A program made the translations under genes and the position numbers. A stretch of 64,000 nt of DNA from Neodiprion pinetum (taxonomy: Eukaryota; Arthropoda; Insecta; Hymenoptera; Diprionidae). A model generated the notes under the pieces. That model saw nothing but the letters and a program-made list of their open reading frames with translations. It ran no database searches and was not told the DNA's origin. Location: NCBI RefSeq assembly GCF_021155775.2, contig NC_060235.2, forward strand, positions 27,134,607 to 27,198,606, in the 5' to 3' direction. Below, piece by piece: positions 37,711 through 49,859 of this stretch (position 1 is the first letter of the stretch; every line of letters starts with the position of its first letter).

Positions 37711-40700
37711 GATTCATTCGAATTATTCCTTGTTAATGTAATTAGATCTCCAAATTAATATATGTATATCAATATCAGAAATACTCTAATTTTTCAATTG
37801 CAAGCTAATTTTTTTGTTTTTCCTAGATTAAACGAATTAAAGAACGGATAGTTGCGAAAGCTCTGGTCATTCACAGGGTGGCCACTTTTACGTTGAACGT
37901 AATTTTTAGCAACGTTAAAAAACAATGCGTAACGATACACGTTATTAACCCGACTGGTGAGGGAAGACTGACATGGTATGCAGACAATCCCAATTCCCAA
38001 CATATCAACTCTCTCTCTCTCTTTAAACTGGGAACAGGGTTCCCCTGGATATTTTAAGAACACTAAAAAATCTGTGATGCGTTTCCATGTATATACAACT
38101 GTTCTTAGAACGAAAGAAAGATGCGTGTGACTCAGATTTGAAGACTATATCCATGTATGTAATTCTAATGACTTGTTACTGTTATTTAAATAATAGATCT
38201 CGAAAGAAAACCTGGTTTTACTTAAAAAAAACACTCTATACAAATTATTGAAAGATTAACTTACTACATATATTATTACGAATAATCAACTCTATCTAAA
38301 AATGCAACTCTGAATTAAAGTACAAGATACTTTCACATGAACACTCATATCAAGCATTCAATACCAATACGCTCTTCACTAATGTTGACAAAATGCGAAA
38401 ACAGGTTTCAAAAATTAATTATTAGTAGTCCTAATAAATGAGACAAGAGATAATGCAAAATAATTGACACCATTTCAGGAAACTCTCCTTCATAATGCAC
38501 GATTCTATAAAAAATTTCATAACGTTTTCCAAGACTCATCCGAATTTTTAACCACCATCCAATGTTTGTAGAACGAAAGAAAAGTTATAGAAAAATATTG
38601 CCAATACGAAATTTTCATTAATTGAATGTAATTGATATTATTTCTCTTTCGTGTCAGACATTGTAAATGCTTGGTCTTTCAACGCAGTAGAAAGTACCGC
38701 AGAGATAGTCAGCAAGGAAGGAATTCAGAAGTTGGGGTAGTTTATTTGCATTTATATATAGACACCTAGGATTAGCTCCAGTGTCACTTACCAGGAGCCC
38801 CTTGTAGACCGGTCTAAAGATATCCTATTCTGGATAACTACTTCGGTAAAAAGACTCTTCAGCAGATAAATATGCAATGAGATTTAATTTTTTTAAATAC
38901 TGCCTTATTATTGATAATGTCAGTGAAGTTATTGTTGACACATGCCCATCAATTTCAACAAATATAAAATTGATAGAGCACCTTTTGTACATTGATTCTA
39001 ATCTTCTGAGTTTAAAAAAACTGAATGATGACTTACATTGAATTTGTCAATGGTACATGTGCTTGCGTTTGTTTAGACTGCAACCAATATAATTAACCTT
39101 ATGAAATTTATCAGTGATTTCAAAGTAAATAATGCCAAACTTGGTACATAACTTTGAATTGTTCGCAATTTGACAATTCAACTACTTATGAAAGTACCTA
39201 CTTGCTGTATCTGTATTCCGTAATAGATAATAATTGATTAGACAATTCAATTAAAATAGAGCAGATATGATATTAATTGTGCGCAGCATTTGGATATCAA
39301 AGTTGCAACATTCAGGTGTCGTTAATGGCATCCAGCAATAGCAAATAAAGATTAGAACTAGAAGTACATTTTGTAAAATAGTACATTTCAATAACGTGAA
39401 ATAGTTTGCATGCTTAAATGATGATTAATCTTTTATTAAGTAGGTACTACTCTTAACTACGATATACTCTATACTATAAATGAGGCTTCAAGGCTGAAAT
39501 ATTCATTTCAAAGGCGGTGCTTCCATGCTAATAGTTTATCGATAATAACTACACTATAATTACTTACATTACAAGCCGTCACTAAAGACTATAAAAATTG
39601 TTTAGAGTTGTCAAACAATTTTGAATTAATAATCTTAATTAGAGCAGAATCAGTGCTGGATATTTCTAATTTACTGTGCATTATACAAAATTATAATTAT
39701 TATACAGCATTCCAATTCAAAACTAAATACGATACAGCTAAAAGTACTATAGGCGTAACTTATGTTAATCGTACAGGTGAAAGTGAGGGGTGAATCATAA
39801 GAGAGATTTGGTGTACAACAGGCAAGTTTTATTACAAGATTTTTGGAGAGGATAAGCAATATTGCAGGAAGATTTTGGCTAATTTGCAGACATTCTTGAA
39901 GACTTATAGTTTTTTGTTTCGAATATTGCACGAATTTGTAAAATTTTGGAATGAGTTTCATGATGTTGCATGGCGAAATGTGTTGAGATGTTTAGGAAAT
40001 TGAAATGTGCTGTACACCATTTCTCCTCAGGTAAATATCTGGATAAAAGTGTGGGAAAAATTGCTAAGTTGATCCACAAATGGTGCATAAAAAAATAATC
40101 ACATATTTATGTTTACAACAACACATAAAACGTTAATTTTAAAACAAAAACTTCACATCACAGTATAGAATTGCATGTCTTTGCGAAAACACATTAATGT
40201 ACATTCATTTGAAATAAATAGGCAGTTGATCTATTGAGTATAACCAGTAGTATAGCATATCACCCATTTTGACATAAATACAAATCTGTACACACATGTG
40301 AATAAAAGTTTCGATGGGAATGTAACACATCCAGAGTGTTAAGCTTGCGTTATTATAAGCAGAGCCTAAGTTGAGAAAACGAGTCTTTTCAATAATCAAC
40401 AGGCAAACTCAAGTGCTGGAACAAAATCTATATCGCCACCATTGCCAAAGCCTGCAATTTCTTCTCAGTTGTACAATTATATCCAGTACTTATCGGTTGC
40501 ACTAACAATAGACTCTATTTCATGCCAAATTAAGGAGGTTCGTTGGCCTAAAATCAGTACTTTTCATAAATTTAATGAAGAGTAACCCATTGAGTATCTA
40601 GAAATTCTTATATTCGTGAGCAAAAAAGAATCTGTAAAAATACAAAAATAGAAAATACTGCCAAAGCAAACAAAAGCTTAGATATCGATGTTTCATTTTC

Positions 40701-43700
40701 AATCTCTTCGAAATGGTAAAAAAATCTAGTAGATTCTGGTAGATTATTTTGTACAGTCATTGAAAAAGATTTTTTTTTTCTGAGTATTCAATTCAATATT
40801 GGCATTTGTTGATTATAAACAACATATTGGAATAATGTTGTAAAATTATATATTTAACTACACTGACGTAATAAAAAAAAAGTTTGATTGTATTTGTAAA
40901 AAATAGTTTGAAGAAATTTGAAATGAAGCATCAATATCTAACAATAAACTTTTGTTTATAATTTCACTATTTTCTATTTCTGTATTTCTTAAGGTTTTCT
41001 GAGCTTACGAATATATTAATTTGATAGGTATCCAATAAACGACTACGTCGTAATTAAATTAACAGAAGGTATCGATTTTTGGTCAATCAATCTTCTTTAA
41101 TAACAGCGATAAAATTTTTGATACACCGTTCTAAAAATCATCAAAGACTTCAAAGCAAATCTGTACAGTTTATGCTTTGGTAGTAATTTAAATATTATTA
41201 AAAGAATTCAAAGTGTACCACCTTCACTTTATGTATTGTACTCTTAATGAATAATTATATTGAATAGATTACCATAATAGCTACAATTTATTCTGAATTA
41301 GCAAAAAAAACTTTTTCGGCATTAATATAGTGTCCAGTAAAAGATCTGTAACAAATTGAACGTCATTCAAGAGAAATAAAGATACACGAATGCAGAGGGC
41401 ACTGTACAATAGCGGCATGATGTACGTCATATACATTATTTCTACTACAACCTGTTAGTAGGGAACAACAAAAAAACGCGATTTGAAGCAGAAATTCACG
41501 CTTTGCGAACAGTTACTCAGAAATTACAAATAAATAGATCATTCGCAGGAAAGCTTCAAAATGGGATATTTCCTGCACAAGAAAAATTTAATGACATTTT
41601 CAGAACCTCAAAGACTTTCAGGACCACTGGATACCATCAATTAAATAAATGATCAACTCTTTGTTAGTGCAAAGAGCAATAATCAACATACACTGGGCAT
41701 CAATTGAAGCAAGATTTGGAATGCATATTAAGAAGCAAGAGTGTGATTTAAACAGTATTACAATTCAAAATAAAAAGGTGCATAAAAATAAATTCTGTGA
41801 TATTGTATTGGATAAATGTCGAATCATATCAACGCTGAAATTAATTGCAGATTTCAGCTGTCAAACACACATGAAAAAATTTAATTAAATTGTCTTTCTT
41901 GCAATTTGGATCTTACATTCTTTAACACTTTGCAATCCTACTCGGAAAATGATGATTAGTAGCTCTCAAATATATTCATGCACGCATCGGCCAAAACCTA
42001 CAGTTAACTTCAACATCGTGCATTCACTAACTCGAAGATAATATCTGTAGATACATTGGTTATCAGAATAACACACTTTTGAGGTTTGGTAATTAAATTA
42101 AACAAGTTCTATTAAAGACCGTAAAAATTAAAGCTAAGCCAGTACACCTAGCTGTGTTCAAGGACATATTTACTACCTATATTTCACAATAAGCGAAGCC
42201 AATATTAAATTTAAGAAAGGAGAACTTCATTCGATAGTGCAATCACATCCAATCCATTAAAAATTCTCTGCACGTTTCATATCCAGTTGAGTGTAATATA
42301 ATTCTTTACATTTTATGTAGGTGTATAAAAATATTTAGCCTGTCTCCCACCTTAAAAAAACCATTTATTATATGAATATATCCAAATTAGTTTTGTCGAA
42401 ATGAATGAAAATAATGATGATGTCTGTGTAAGTAGGATACTAATTCGTTGCGTAGATAAAGAAAAAGTAATTGAAATATGTGGTATTGTTTAGAGATTAA
42501 ATATAATTAGCTAAAACAATTTGATAATAATAAACATATCATTATTACATTTGAGAAATACGATGAATATACAGAAGAAAATGACTGTAAGGATAGCCTA
42601 TACAATATACAATATATAAGCTATACAATAGTGTAAGGGATATTGCGTCCTAAGTTAGCCAAGCAAGACACTGCAGGAAAACTACACGTCCATCATCATC
42701 TATGCAGTTCGCCCAGAGCGACTTCACAAAATAGATAAATTGCATTGCAAATAACAAATGCGATTTGATTTTTCATAGTGAGATGTAATGAAACGATAAT
42801 AATTAATGAAACTAACAATATAAAAGTGATAGAAACTCCAATACTCAGAAAATTCATAAAAATGAAGTAAAATTGGTCAGGAAGTTGTTTTTAGGTACCC
42901 AGCGATGAAGAGAAAAAAAAAATCAAAACATATGTTCTACGTAGTTGCAAGCTGAATGATTGAGAATTCCAGGCAAAGTAGATGAATCGAATTGTAGAAT
43001 ACATGTTTAATAGCCTTGATGTTGTAATAAAAATTCATGTCAATTCAGAGAACATGCATTCCAACGATTATTTCAAATGCCAAATAATCTGGCACAAGTT
43101 TTCTATACTGCAGACGCCTACACAGAACTCCTGAGAGGCGGCAGAGGAACCTGTTTATGTATTGCATACTACTTCTCACACCAAAGATTCGAATTGAGAA
43201 CGTAAATCAATATCCGACTTAGATAGTGTTAAACATTTCACAAGATTAAGTGTATCAAACCAATTACTATTACTAAATGCTTGAATACATGTTCGAAAGG
43301 TAAAGCGGATAGCTACATTAGATTGAACTTTAAACATCTTGGAAATATTTTGCAATAACATATCCAAGACTGTGAATAAAAATTACATTGCACAATTACT
43401 TGTTATTTCTTGTTTTAATATGTCGCTTTCATCAATTTCTTACTTTTTCAATTGTAAATTTCACACTTTCATTTTGAACTTGTAAATTTATTAGTTTGTA
43501 CTACTTTGGGAGAAAATTATCACAGAAAATTTTGCAAACCAATTAGAGTGGTATATAAGCCTGTTTATACATTCGTTCAAAGACTGGTTGGAAATTGAAA
43601 CGTATAAAAACTGCAAACTGGTGTTTTAGGTGTAAGATTAATCCTTCTAAAATCCTGTGGTTTGCAGGATTGTAACATTGCCTTAAAGATTAACGTTGAG

Positions 43701-44242
43701 AAACAGTTTACTGAACCGGAAATCACGAAATTAGACGTAGGTGGGTACGAGAAATACTTGAATTAGACGAATTATTTACGCAATTTCAAATCGAATTATG
43801 CTTACTTCCCCAGACGTTACTAACATCAATGATATCATGGTAATTGAGCGAAAGAAAATACATGGATGAACAGTTAGGCATATTTACTGTAAACTAAACA
43901 AGCATTGCTGCATTGTGAAATACAAGATACGACAGTGTATATAAAGCGTTAACGAACTGTCAGCGCCCAAGTAAGTGTGGCACGCCTCGATCTTTCCGAC
44001 ATGACCGAATTTTTCGAGAAAACGTCGTGCAAAGGATGAAAATAATGAATAGAGTCGCATGCGTCGATGCCAACGTCGTAATTGTCGGCTAACCCGATAA
44101 ACACCTCACCCTTATAATTAGAGGATAATTCAATACACATGGTTAATCCAACCTAAAGACGTATTCACATACATGCTATATGTCACATTTTACAACGGAA
44201 AGAATGTTTCACTTTCGGCGTAGTCGTTTATTCGTTACTCAC
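37711..44242 (-). other. Probable 5' intron of the DLGAP-like gene
   Basis: About 6.5 kb without a recognised coding exon. If the donor at 44,243 belongs to the DLGAP gene, this is its first intron. Otherwise it is intergenic. Several AT-rich low-complexity stretches and a (CT)n run near 38,010 are present. Confidence 0.4.
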
Positions 44243-44460
44243 ATTCAAGTTGTCCCCTGATTTTTCCAGACCCTACTTCGTCGTTTTCTAGTCAACCTTT
44301 CTTAACCGATTTCAATATTTCGCGAATAATACTCCGGCAATTTAGAGGTCAGGGTGTGCCCCAAATTTTCGTAGCGCCCAACACTGCCCGACACATCCGT
44401 CAAACACGAAAACCGGTTGCCATTTTGTTGCTGGTTTGACACTTGCGCGCGATCTAACAA
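44243..44460 (-). promoter_or_regulatory. Candidate non-coding first exon and promoter of the DLGAP-like gene
   Basis: On the minus strand a GC-richer segment ends with a strong donor, GAAT|GTGAGTAA, at 44,243. It contains only a very short upstream frame (MATGFRV then stop). It sits about 6.5 kb upstream of the first coding exon in the same orientation, with a TATCGATA box (44,663-44,670) about 200 bases further upstream. Linking it to the DLGAP gene is an inference from position and donor quality. Confidence 0.35.
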
Positions 44461-44662
44461 ACCGAATGCCAACCTCATTCGAGAGCGCTATTTTTCAAAC
44501 GGTATCCACTCGTCATGCTATTCAACCTACATAACGATCGTGTACACTTGAATAAACAATTTTATGAGCCTGAAGCATGACGGGCCTGTGATAGGAATGA
44601 ATAGAGTAAAAACAACAACAAAAAACTTGAATCAGATGGTAGATGAATATCGACAAATTAAA

Positions 44663-44670
44663 TATCGATA
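44663..44670. promoter_or_regulatory. TATCGATA box (DRE-like)
   Basis: This is a perfect palindromic TATCGATA, the core of the insect DNA-replication-related element, in the region between two divergently oriented genes. Other TATCGATA copies occur in gene-free DNA of this window (for example near 4,597, 5,420 and 39,538), so it may be chance. Confidence 0.25.
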
Positions 44671-45693
44671 CCTCACAGCAGATATTAAAACTAAATAATT
44701 TATAATCATACCGTATTGCGGTACATCATGACACAAAAGCACTGTCCTTAAATTCTTACAGACAGATTCCTTATCAAATCGAAGATTCGGGTCGGAACCA
44801 ATAATTCATGTCATTCGGTCGTTAAGTGTATCATGTATCATTCTTTGGGTGATTATTTTCAAACAAATTTGCCAAGTCTTCGAGCGTGCTTTCAGAAAAT
44901 AATTAATCTGCCTAGATCAATATGAAATTGCTAGAGTGATTTAATACTGTGTGGAAAAACGAAATGAAATCGAAGCTCGATTTTAGACAGTTACGTATTT
45001 CTTATTTTCCACATCAATATCATTTCGAATAACATTTAAAAAATCCTATCTGCATGTTAAAGGATTTATAAATGTTTTAAAATCGTTTACAAAATGAATA
45101 ACTATTATGTTATAGATATCATGTAAAACTCTCACGCGATGTTGGGACTTTTCAAAAATGGTTCAGAACGAAGTTAGCAAGAAGAACAACAGTTATGTAA
45201 TTATGAAAAATCAAGTTTAAGTTTCGCTGCGTTTTTTCGTATAATATGTATATACATCAATAACAGCAGCAATTTTACACCTATCCAGGTGAATCGGCGG
45301 GTTGTTTAACGACTGCCAAACTCCGCATATTTGAACAACAAGCTATAAAAATCGATAAAAGTAATTATTAAAAAGTAAATAAAAGTAAATATTCCCTTAA
45401 ATCACTCAAAGAAAGGTATATTTCATCGCGAAGTTGTTTGCATTTTTGATCCCGACCTGGATGGGTAATTTAAGGTGGAATCAACCGAGAGTGACGGGAT
45501 AACGGGAACGAAACAATACTAACAAGCAATAGAGCTACGGTAAAACGGAGTAAGAATATTCGGAAGATTAAAATTTGTATGGTACTCTCATCAGCACAAC
45601 GAAAGATAAAAAAAGTATTATCTATAGTACCGGCTGCGCATGATCGTAGAGCACGTGCAATTCGATCTATTACGGTTCACAGCCGTTGGACAG

Positions 45694-45698
45694 TCAGT
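45694..45698 (+). promoter_or_regulatory. Initiator (TCAGT) of the OGFOD1-like gene
   Basis: TCAGT, the arthropod initiator consensus, occurs within GGACAGTCAGTTCTG about 275 bases upstream of the start codon, at the edge of a GC-richer patch. No TATA box is seen at the right distance. Confidence 0.35.
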
Positions 45699-45969
45699 TC
45701 TGTAATTTTTGTCCTCGAATGTGAATTATTCCAATATTGACGATAAATAACAGTTGATACTCGACGAGTTATCGTTTGTCAAGTTTCATTTATTCTTCAT
45801 TTCTTATTGGTGTTTATTGAAGTATAGAGGATTCCGATTATACTTCAATTTCAAAACATTTAAATACATGGGCAACTGAGTTAACCTCTTTTTTGCCCAG
45901 ACCGACTGACATTAGACAAGCGAGCCTGATCGCGACGATACGGTGGTGAAGGAATCAGTATCGTACATA

Positions 45970-47892
45970 ATGTCCAACGAGATGCATGAAAACGTTGGAG
46001 AAACAGACGCAATTGAACCGGTTGCAAAAAGATTTAAAAGTTCAATAATCTCGCAACACGTGGGGTCAACGGAATTCCAAAAAATCTTTTCTAATCATTG
46101 GCACGGCTCAAAGCCTGTGAAAACAGATAGAATAGAGATAATGACGGAGCCGTACCGAATATGCAAAATTTCAGATGTTCTAGCCGAAAATACGTTCATT
46201 TCGAAAATAAAAGACGAATTGAAAGACGTAGAAAGTTGCCGCAAAAATATGGACTTGTATCAGTTTGAACAAACGAAAGACCTGGCAAACGTAAAATCTG
46301 AAAGCATAGTACAATTGTACAGAACCTTTGAATCAGACTTGACTGATTGGATGAGAAATAATACGAAAATTGATTTGAGTGGAAAAATATCAATATCTAG
46401 CGCACGTTACTCTGATACAGATTATCTTTTATGTCACGACGATAATATGGGTGATAGAAGAATCGCCTTTATTTTATATTTGTCTGAAAATTGGACTGCG
46501 CAGGACGGTGGATCACTAGATATATTCGATACGGATGAAAACGGACAGCCGAACTGCATTGTGCGCTCATTAATTCCTGAGTATAACTCATTGATTTTCT
46601 TCGAAGTTTCAGATAAATCGTACCATCAAGTTTCTGAAGTAGTATCAACAGACAAAGTAAGAATATCGATTAATGGATGGTTTCATGGACCACTGTTGGA
46701 AAGTGAAATACAGCATAGACCAGAAATAACATACAAATATTTCAAACCTGATGAGACCGAGGTGGACTTGCTGTCTTACATTTCTAAGATTTATTTGTAC
46801 ACAACAATCGTTAAGAAAATTCAAAGGACTATTGAAAAAGATTCGTTCATATACCTTCCCAACTTTTTACTGGAAAATATGTATGAAAAATTGTGCGATG
46901 ATGTAAAGAATGAGAATATCAAGTGGGAAAAAACTACTCCAGCTGATGTACAGAATTACGAAATCGCCAATGAAGATACTTTACCCACTGTGCTGAAAAA
47001 TTTCTATAATATTTTCAAATCCATCCATATTTTTCACCTTCTTAAACAATACACTGAGTTGGATTTGGTACCGGAAGCCGACCATATGAAACCAAGAATG
47101 AAAATTGAACTGCAGAGGTGGTCGCGGGGCTGTTATATGTTAATCAATGACAAAGAAGTCATTCAGCCTTACAGTAAAAAGGATGCAGAAACAGAAAATA
47201 ATGAGAATCATAAAACTGATGAAATTGACAGAAGCCTAAAAGCAGAGCTGAAAGACGGATCAAGTATAGCAGGTAAAATCGAAGACACATCTAACGAATC
47301 AAAGAGTGCAAAAAATGATGATCAACCTAATTTCAGCACGAAGCACGACATTAATACAACAATTGATGAAGAAATCCTGATCGTAGATAAAGAAACTGCT
47401 ACACAAGACAGAATAGTAGTCAAAAATCCACATGGCAAAACTCAAAATAGTATTGGAAGTAAATCTAGTAAAGGAAAAGAGAAGTTGCCAATATCTAGAA
47501 CGGCATCGTCAGCAAACTGTACCAAACCTGTAAGGAAAGCATCGATGTCCGTCGCATTTCACCAATCTGACTCTACGGATACAGAAGATTACTCGTCAAA
47601 CCCACCGAGCGACCCAGAGTCTGATACTTCACAATCTGATAATGAAGAGAAGGATAATAGGCCAGGCACTCTGGATGTTTTGTTACAATTTCATACCGAG
47701 AATGCAACAGATGATACTACGATAGATTATATTGACCCTAAACAGAAGGATGGTGCATTGATTCATATACCACCCCAAGACAATCATTTGTGTTTAGTTT
47801 ATAGAACTGCTGACACTTGTCGGTGTAACGAATATGTTAACCATTATTGTAAAGGCTACTTTTACACATTAGTATGTTCTTACTATGAATAA
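45970..47892 (+). CDS. OGFOD1: 2-oxoglutarate/Fe(II) prolyl hydroxylase, OGFOD1/Tpa1 family
   Basis: Known family role: prolyl hydroxylation of ribosomal protein uS12 (RPS23), affecting translation and stress responses. The product is 640 residues from the ATG at 45,970. The frame is open back to a GTG at 45,943, but the ATG is the natural start. The catalytic double-stranded beta-helix lies at about 55-245. Its Fe ligands are H156 and D158 (CHDDNMGDRRIAFILYL) and H219 (SYHQVSEV), with R231 (VRISINGWFHGP) as the expected 2-oxoglutarate salt-bridge residue. A second, degenerate beta-helix follows (LQRWSRGCYMLIND, then LDVLLQF and LCLVYR near the end). It is interrupted by an acidic/Ser-rich insert of about 170 residues (about 400-570). 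The iron ligands are not conserved in the C-terminal domain, as usual for the family. The gene is intronless, and the AATAAA at 47,888-47,893 overlaps the stop codon. Confidence 0.95.
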   Translation: MSNEMHENVGETDAIEPVAKRFKSSIISQHVGSTEFQKIFSNHWHGSKPVKTDRIEIMTEPYRICKISDVLAENTFISKIKDELKDVESCRKNMDLYQFEQTKDLANVKSESIVQLYRTFESDLTDWMRNNTKIDLSGKISISSARYSDTDYLLCHDDNMGDRRIAFILYLSENWTAQDGGSLDIFDTDENGQPNCIVRSLIPEYNSLIFFEVSDKSYHQVSEVVSTDKVRISINGWFHGPLLESEIQHRPEITYKYFKPDETEVDLLSYISKIYLYTTIVKKIQRTIEKDSFIYLPNFLLENMYEKLCDDVKNENIKWEKTTPADVQNYEIANEDTLPTVLKNFYNIFKSIHIFHLLKQYTELDLVPEADHMKPRMKIELQRWSRGCYMLINDKEVIQPYSKKDAETENNENHKTDEIDRSLKAELKDGSSIAGKIEDTSNESKSAKNDDQPNFSTKHDINTTIDEEILIVDKETATQDRIVVKNPHGKTQNSIGSKSSKGKEKLPISRTASSANCTKPVRKASMSVAFHQSDSTDTEDYSSNPPSDPESDTSQSDNEEKDNRPGTLDVLLQFHTENATDDTTIDYIDPKQKDGALIHIPPQDNHLCLVYRTADTCRCNEYVNHYCKGYFYTLVCSYYE

Positions 47893-49859
47893 AACCTTTT
47901 AGAAAAAACTTCCTATCTTGCATTATCTATTTTTGATTTATATAAAACGACACAGTTTGCTTGATGTTGAGAAATAAATGCAGACTCCTTGTTCACGCTA
48001 AATATTATGTCGTGACGAATCACTTCATTCTTTGAAAGTGAGTGATAGTCAGAGAGAAACAATGTTGGTTTGGATGCAGATAATCGAAAGTTACACTTGG
48101 TTACTTCAACTGTTAAAAGTATCAGCAATTACAAAAAACATTAATTACTACTTTCATGAAAGAATTTATGATCATTTGTTTCACAATCCGGTACCTAACT
48201 TAAAAGTAAAAAAATCAACTTTGTTATAATTGTTTTAAAATGGATTGATCAAAATATTTTTTAAATTACAGCATGATCAATTTTCAAGATTCGAATTAGA
48301 TAGACCATGCATATTCACTCTTTCTCTGGTTGTGGATCTTGCAAGTTCTGCCATAAAACAAGACTACTAATCAACTTGAAAGTAAATAGCATCCAAATGA
48401 AGTCGAAGTCAGCATCAACTTTGTAAAAATATAATTACAAAAATACATATCCTATTGATTTACACTCTATGAAAAGGATTCCGAACAGGAACATTGAGCA
48501 TAAAGTGTTAAATGTAGGCCTTGTTTTAAAGCACTACCTTCAGCAGATCCACAGTCTCTACTCTAAAAAGAAATACAATACAATCCTAAACTAGAACTCC
48601 ACCTCCCACTTCATAAACCTTTCATTTGTTTTCAATTTGAAACTAGCAGAGTAACTGTGATTCACAGAGAATGTTTCTTTACTTATGACCAGTAGCACCA
48701 CTTCATACTAGGTATTTCATGCAAAGTTCACATATGGAGCTCTAAACAGAGAGCTGCATCGCCACCTGTCAGAATCACTCACCAAACTGAACGCACGACT
48801 CTTGATATACCGATCTCTTATGCTAGAATCCCTCACTTTGTACATTGTAGCACCCTATGGGGCCTTTGTGTAATATGACCTGGTATATGCGCATGCATTG
48901 ACATCAGTCCATTTTTGTCCCAAGGACAACGTACGTTTTTAGCATTACAAACAGTGATGTATCTTGTTGTTAGAAAAAGCTAGTTCGATTATAGCTTCTG
49001 AACAGGTAGGCAAGTATCACTATTAGTTTTTTTTTCACACAATTTTGAATGCTCACAAGCCTATGCCAGAGGACGCTGAAGCTGCTTGAAAGTAGCTGTG
49101 ATCGAATGTACCAGAATCTTATATTATATGCAGAACACATACCACGAAATAACATGACTGCAGGCATATCACATGCATTGTGTTTCTGCTAGTTGCTACT
49201 ATAATCTGCATGACTATATCAAGGCTATAAACATTTTTGATCTTCTGAAGATATAAGCTACTTAGAACTCACGAATTAATTAAATTTGATTAAGATTCAA
49301 TTAGTTTTTTTTTTTTTTAATCACAGTTTAATAACTGAAATTATTCAGGCAATGGTGGTAATATTATGCTGTATAGAACGTCTATCATATATTATTTGCA
49401 GACCAAGGGTAGCAGGTAGCACCACAGTGGAGATCAAGGGATAAAATTGAGGTATAATACAAAAGATATTCTCAAACATTTATTATATATGGTATATTTT
49501 ATGTACAAAAAAAGATTGCTATTGTTCAGGCTCACGATTTGTGCATGCAAGATAATATGTTCCACAAATTGCGAAAAAAAAAACCAACTTATACATTAAA
49601 AATGTTAAATTAACACATCTGAATGTAGAAAAGTCTAGTGAACATGGAATGATTCTGAAAAGAACAACAAACTAATTCCGTATTGCGAATTTTGATAACA
49701 TGTTCATGATTCGTATGTCCAGTATTAGAATTATAAAAAATAATACAAAAATGAATGAAAAGAATATTTTCAAGGTGTTATTTAGCAAAGTTCTGCAACA
49801 TATTACACGAACCCAAATTTTCAAGGTTTTATGACTTGAAAAAATATAAATTAGAATAC
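47893..49859. other. Intergenic DNA downstream of the OGFOD1-like gene
   Basis: About 2 kb without a recognised exon. A second AATAAA near 47,972 could serve the upstream gene. Further exons of the minus-strand gene that begins at 51,812 might lie here if its last visible exon is spliced at a GTGAGT donor, but none was found. Confidence 0.45.
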
